Shown here one piece after another: positions 60,932 to 64,000 of a stretch of 64,000 bases of DNA (position 1 is its first letter; each line of letters begins with the position of its first letter). The notes beneath the pieces are model-generated. The model was given only the letters and a program-made list of their open reading frames with translations. It was not told the DNA's origin and made no database searches. The stretch covers positions 1 through 64,000 of the forward strand of contig JAQGEQ010000372.1 of NCBI GenBank assembly GCA_034620365.1, in the 5' to 3' direction. Origin of the DNA: Pegea sp. RAD2-039. Its lineage: Eukaryota > Chordata > Thaliacea > Salpida > Salpidae. The position numbers and the translations under genes were made by a program.

Positions 60932-62412
60932 TTGAGTATCAAGATGAATAAATTTCAGAAGAAACCATGTCGTGATGTCTATAATAGGATATCATGGTAC
61001 TGGTTAGTTGTTTGTAAACGAGTCATTTTTACCCAAATTATTTTTCCCTTACATCACTTTCCAGCTAAAGACGTCATCAGGAACCAGTCATGTGATTCGC
61101 TGTATTCATCACTGGATTATTGGAAAACTTCCGAGGTGAGTTAATGAAGTTTAAGATCCACATCTGATTCTTCATCGTCTTTTAGGGGAGCAGACTCCTT
61201 TCTCAATGGATCAATCAACCTCTGATCGACATCAATAAGATCAACGAGCGCTTGAATGTTGTTGACGTGTTATTGACGTCATCACAACTACGTCATAAGC
61301 TGATTAAAAGTTCCTTGAATCGGTTTCCAGAATTCAACAGGTAATTTATTCTTTTTTTTTTCATTTCATTTTCTCCTTATCACATAACTATTTCAGATTA
61401 GCAAAGAAGTTTCAGCAGAAGATTGCGAGTTTGAAAGATTGCTTCCAGATGTATCAGGTGTGACGTCCTCACGTGTGTACGATTATGACGTCATCTGTTC
61501 TTTGCAGGCTGTTCAATTGATGTCTCAAATCTGTAAGTTTTTCGATGAATATGCAAATGAGGTCGATAAAACCCTTTCGGATGTCATCATCGACAAACTC
61601 CAATCTTTTTAAGACACCTATCGACGGATTTGGAGAAGTTTGTGGATTTAGTCGAATCACTTTCGATTTTGAGCAGGTATGACGTCATTAAAGTGTGACG
61701 TCAGCACGCTAAACGTCGATTGATTGCAGATCAACAAGTCGCAGAAGCTTGTGTTGAAATGTGACTTTAATGAAAGTTATCAAAAATCTTTAAACTTATT
61801 GACAAGGTTCGAAGACAAATTGAGGAAAAGATGGAAGAAACGGCGGAGATTTTGGACGTGGAAGTCGGCAAAGCTCAGATTAAATGAAAATTAGATTTAC
61901 TGATGCAGATCACAGGGAACCTAGTGAAGAACTTTCAACCGCAAAAGATCTCTTCAACATCCAGCAATAGTCGTTTGTGTCTGAAAGCAAGGAGATCTGA
62001 TCAAATAGCTTCCAACTTTCTCTTCTCTTCAATGAGATCATCTTGCAGCTTGATGTTCTTTTTTTGTTCACCGCAACTGCTGTAACGTCACCCTCTTCTT
62101 TGCGACAGACCTGATTTGCATAAAATCGAGGATAAGTGGATCCGATTGAAGCAGAACCGACATCCTTGTATCGAACGTCATCATCACATGTCATATATCC
62201 CCAACAACGTGTTGCTACTAGATCAAATATGGGCGGAAAGTTGACCTATATCCGACAAATTGGCGTCATTGTCCTAATGGCCAAGATTTTTGTTAATCAG
62301 GTGAGATGATAAGCGCGATGATGACGTCAGTATTACTTTGTGACATCACAGGCGAAAGGAAGTTCGACTTTTATGGGCGAAATGGTGGAAAAGTCGACTG
62401 CGACTAGTCTTC
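60932..62412 (+). pseudogene. MSH2: MSH2 pseudogene, copy c (most complete)
   Basis: Exons to 61135 (DYWKTSE), 61186-61340 (GSRLLSQWINQPL through RFPEFNR), 61397-61457 (LAKKFQQKIASLKDCFQMYQ), 61508 onward (AVQLMSQICKFF), 61730 onward (KLVLKCDFNE), 62222-62300 (NMGGKLTYIRQIGVIVLMA) and 62352-62412 (KGSSTFMGEMVEK). There is an in-frame TAA at 61610-61612, also present in copy a, so inactivation came before that duplication. Walker A has Leu where Ser is expected, and the remaining ATPase part is replaced by a LINE. RHPCIE and MSYIPNNV just upstream of Walker A match MSH2 RHACVE and AFIPNDV. The region 61.9-62.1 kb is not placed with confidence. Confidence 0.88.
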
Positions 62413-63312
62413 TGAAAAGTTCTTCAATGAAAGTTAAAAAGAGAGGGGTACCTAGAACAGAGCCCCAAGGAGCACCACTGGTGATTTGAATAAGAGTAGA
62501 CAAGGATCTTTTAACACAAAATTGCTGGAATCTTTGTTATAAGTAATCTCTAATCCATTTTAAGATAAATATGCTGATTTTTATTTTTTATAAAGCAATA
62601 ATGAACTTGTTGTGGGATACAGAATAAAATACTTTAGCAAAAAAGAGATATATGTCACAAGGAGTATTACTTTACTGGATTAGTATTAATAGACTGTAAG
62701 CTCATTATGAAAAATGAGATGTTTAATCAGTGAAGATCTCCGCTTCACAAAGCTAGCTGGACATCAGATAGTAGATGGTGCTCCATCAAATGACTGCTCA
62801 TATGATTCTGAATGATATGATCTTCAGTTCTGCAGACAACTGAAGTCAACGAAATTGGTTTGTAGCTAAGTGTTGTGTTTCTAGGTCTCTTTTCATGAAT
62901 AGGAGTAATGATAGATTTCTCACAAACTTGGGGACTTTTCTTCCCCTCGGAGTGTTGTTAGAGAGTGGATTATGTATCAAACCTTAATCTTAAAACTTGA
63001 CAAACATTCAGAGATCGATTCTGTGTCAAATCTAGTATTAGTGTATTCAATAATTACTAGTTCTTCTTTACTCAACTTAAATGATTTCCTTATCGACCAC
63101 AATTTTTGTTCTCAGAGTTTAGTTGCTAAAATTATTCTGATTAGATACTTTAATAAGCAACTATTTAATAAATCAATATCAAATTCTGTTATCATCTTTA
63201 AATCTTTTGAGTTGTGGAATTCAAACATTCTCTTTTTCTGTTCTCTGCGGTTATACTGGATTATGTTTGCTATATCATTTGTTAATTGTAGCCATGTCTC
63301 TTTCGGCAATAA
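62412..63312 (-). mobile_element. Degraded non-LTR retrotransposon fragment, inverted copy
   Basis: Reverse-complement copy of 30020-30920 with the same RT motifs and the same junction with MSH2. The 5' side is interrupted by the SINE at 63335. Open frames overlapping it on the plus strand (62972-63464) are antisense shadows. Confidence 0.8.
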
Positions 63313-63334
63313 AAATAACTAAACAAATAAAATA

Positions 63335-63530
63335 CGTCCTGCTTGATGGCGAAGCGGTTACTACACCTAGCTACAAGGAACATATAGATTGGAAGTACCG
63401 GGTTCGACCCCAGGTGGAGACATATAAAACTCCTGAGAAAAAAAAAACCATAAAAAACTCCTGAGAATGTGTGTTAGTGAGATGTGCTTTCTTTAGGCAC
63501 CCTCCTTCGCATTTATATATATAAAAAAAA
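63335..63530 (+). mobile_element. tRNA-derived SINE, variant head, inserted in a LINE remnant
   Basis: Box A TGGCGAAGCGG and box B GGTTCGACCCC are present, but the stretch between them is longer than in the SINE at 12444 (an extra ACAAGGAACATATAGATT-like segment). This suggests a different subfamily or tRNA-arm change. It interrupts the LINE segment that is intact at 21.9 and 30.0 kb, so both paralogues give the empty site. It ends in TATATATAAAAAAAA. Confidence 0.85.
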
Positions 63531-64000
63531 ATAATCAATTATTTCTCGACCATAGTTTTAACACAATACATTCTAAATTATATAATTAAAGCTAGAAAAT
63601 CTTTAATAGTCTCCTAAAATACTTTGATAATAAAATGTGACAAAGAGTTGTGTTAAGTGATCTTCAGATAAAAAAGTTATTAACTATTGATGTTGGAAAC
63701 AAAACATTTCATTATTATTCAGTTTACTTATGTTTACTTTTAAGTTTACAACAAACATTTGAAAAATGTATTTAATATATATAAATAAATTGTTTGTATT
63801 TAATGATTAAAGATATCACATTTTAAACATATCACTTAAAAATGTATAAGCAAACAGAACATTATAACTTAAAGTACTGTTTTAAAGTGTACAAATTTAG
63901 CTTGACCACTTTTAGACAAGAATTAATTTGAGTTTTATGTCAGGTTAACGGTTTTTTTGTTACATTCTAAAAAATGATGAGAAATTGACAAATATTTAGT

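Larger units (their letters stand above)
55040..61617 (-). repeat. Segmental duplication block R3, copy c (inverted)
   Basis: Reverse complement of 9263-15600. Unlike copy a it continues without a break past the MSH2 truncation point into further MSH2 exons (61618-62412). It is therefore the more complete version and shows that copy a was cut at 9262. Confidence 0.9.
61915..64000 (-). repeat. Duplication block R4, copy c (inverted, cut by window edge)
   Basis: Reverse complement of 29527-31415 plus one extra SINE at 63335-63530. It joins MSH2 exons directly to block R3 on its left. Confidence 0.88.

Noticed and set aside
1-64000. CRISPR arrays, bacterial operons or phage genes
   Set aside because: No regularly spaced short repeats, no Shine-Dalgarno-led gene strings; introns, poly(A) signals and SINEs show a eukaryotic nuclear sequence.

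Overview
This window looks like an AT-rich animal (metazoan) nuclear genome, roughly three-quarters A+T by eye. Genes have short GT-AG introns: 37-66 nt in the mismatch-repair gene copies and 55-105 nt in the ATG8-like gene. There are pseudogene fragments, LINE (non-LTR retrotransposon) remnants, tRNA-derived SINEs and large segmental duplications. All five kinds of intact gene have a strong splice-acceptor-like AG 25-72 nt upstream of the ATG, which fits a 5' UTR intron or spliced-leader trans-splicing. I cannot name the species. Animal groups with short introns and trans-splicing (nematodes, flatworms, tunicates/larvaceans and others) all remain possible.

Layout. Three kinds of duplicated block make up most of the window. 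Block R1 (about 6 kb, with an ATG8/LC3-like gene and a tRNA-like sequence) is at 1-6067, at 15601-21672 in the same direction, and inverted at 48973-55039. Block R2 (LINE fragment and a small exon family) is at 6068-9262 and inverted at 45779-48972. Block R3 (MSH2 exons, SINEs) is at 9263-15600, inverted at 55040-61617, and again in diverged form at about 23.66-27.76 kb. A fourth block, R4 (LINE reverse transcriptase plus MSH2 ATPase exons), is at 29.5-31.4 kb and inverted at 61.9-64.0 kb. Its LINE part is also at 21.7-22.6 kb. The inverted arm (45.8-64 kb) reads R4-R3-R1-R2 without a break. The longest palindrome therefore pairs 9.3-21.7 kb with 49.0-61.6 kb, around a spacer of about 27 kb.

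The spacer (21.7-49 kb) holds the apparently intact unique genes: a cluster of Asn/Gln/Ser-rich proteins with two C-terminal C2H2 zinc fingers (28.0-29.3 kb and 39.3-40.5 kb, plus a 5'-truncated copy at 31.75-32.26 kb), a related ORF without fingers (34.6-35.4 kb, minus strand), and a single-exon Ser/Thr kinase (42.5-43.7 kb, minus strand).

Genes of interest. The ATG8/LC3-like gene has four exons and predicts 118 residues with a good LC3 fold signature. It ends without the C-terminal glycine needed for lipidation. Two copies are intact and one has a frameshift. The MSH2 copies are all broken (stops, missing exons, a changed Walker A, a join to a LINE). A tRNA-derived SINE has a conserved 3' domain with a short hairpin; paralogous blocks supply matching empty sites. 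The rest is AT-rich sequence in which I see no gene.
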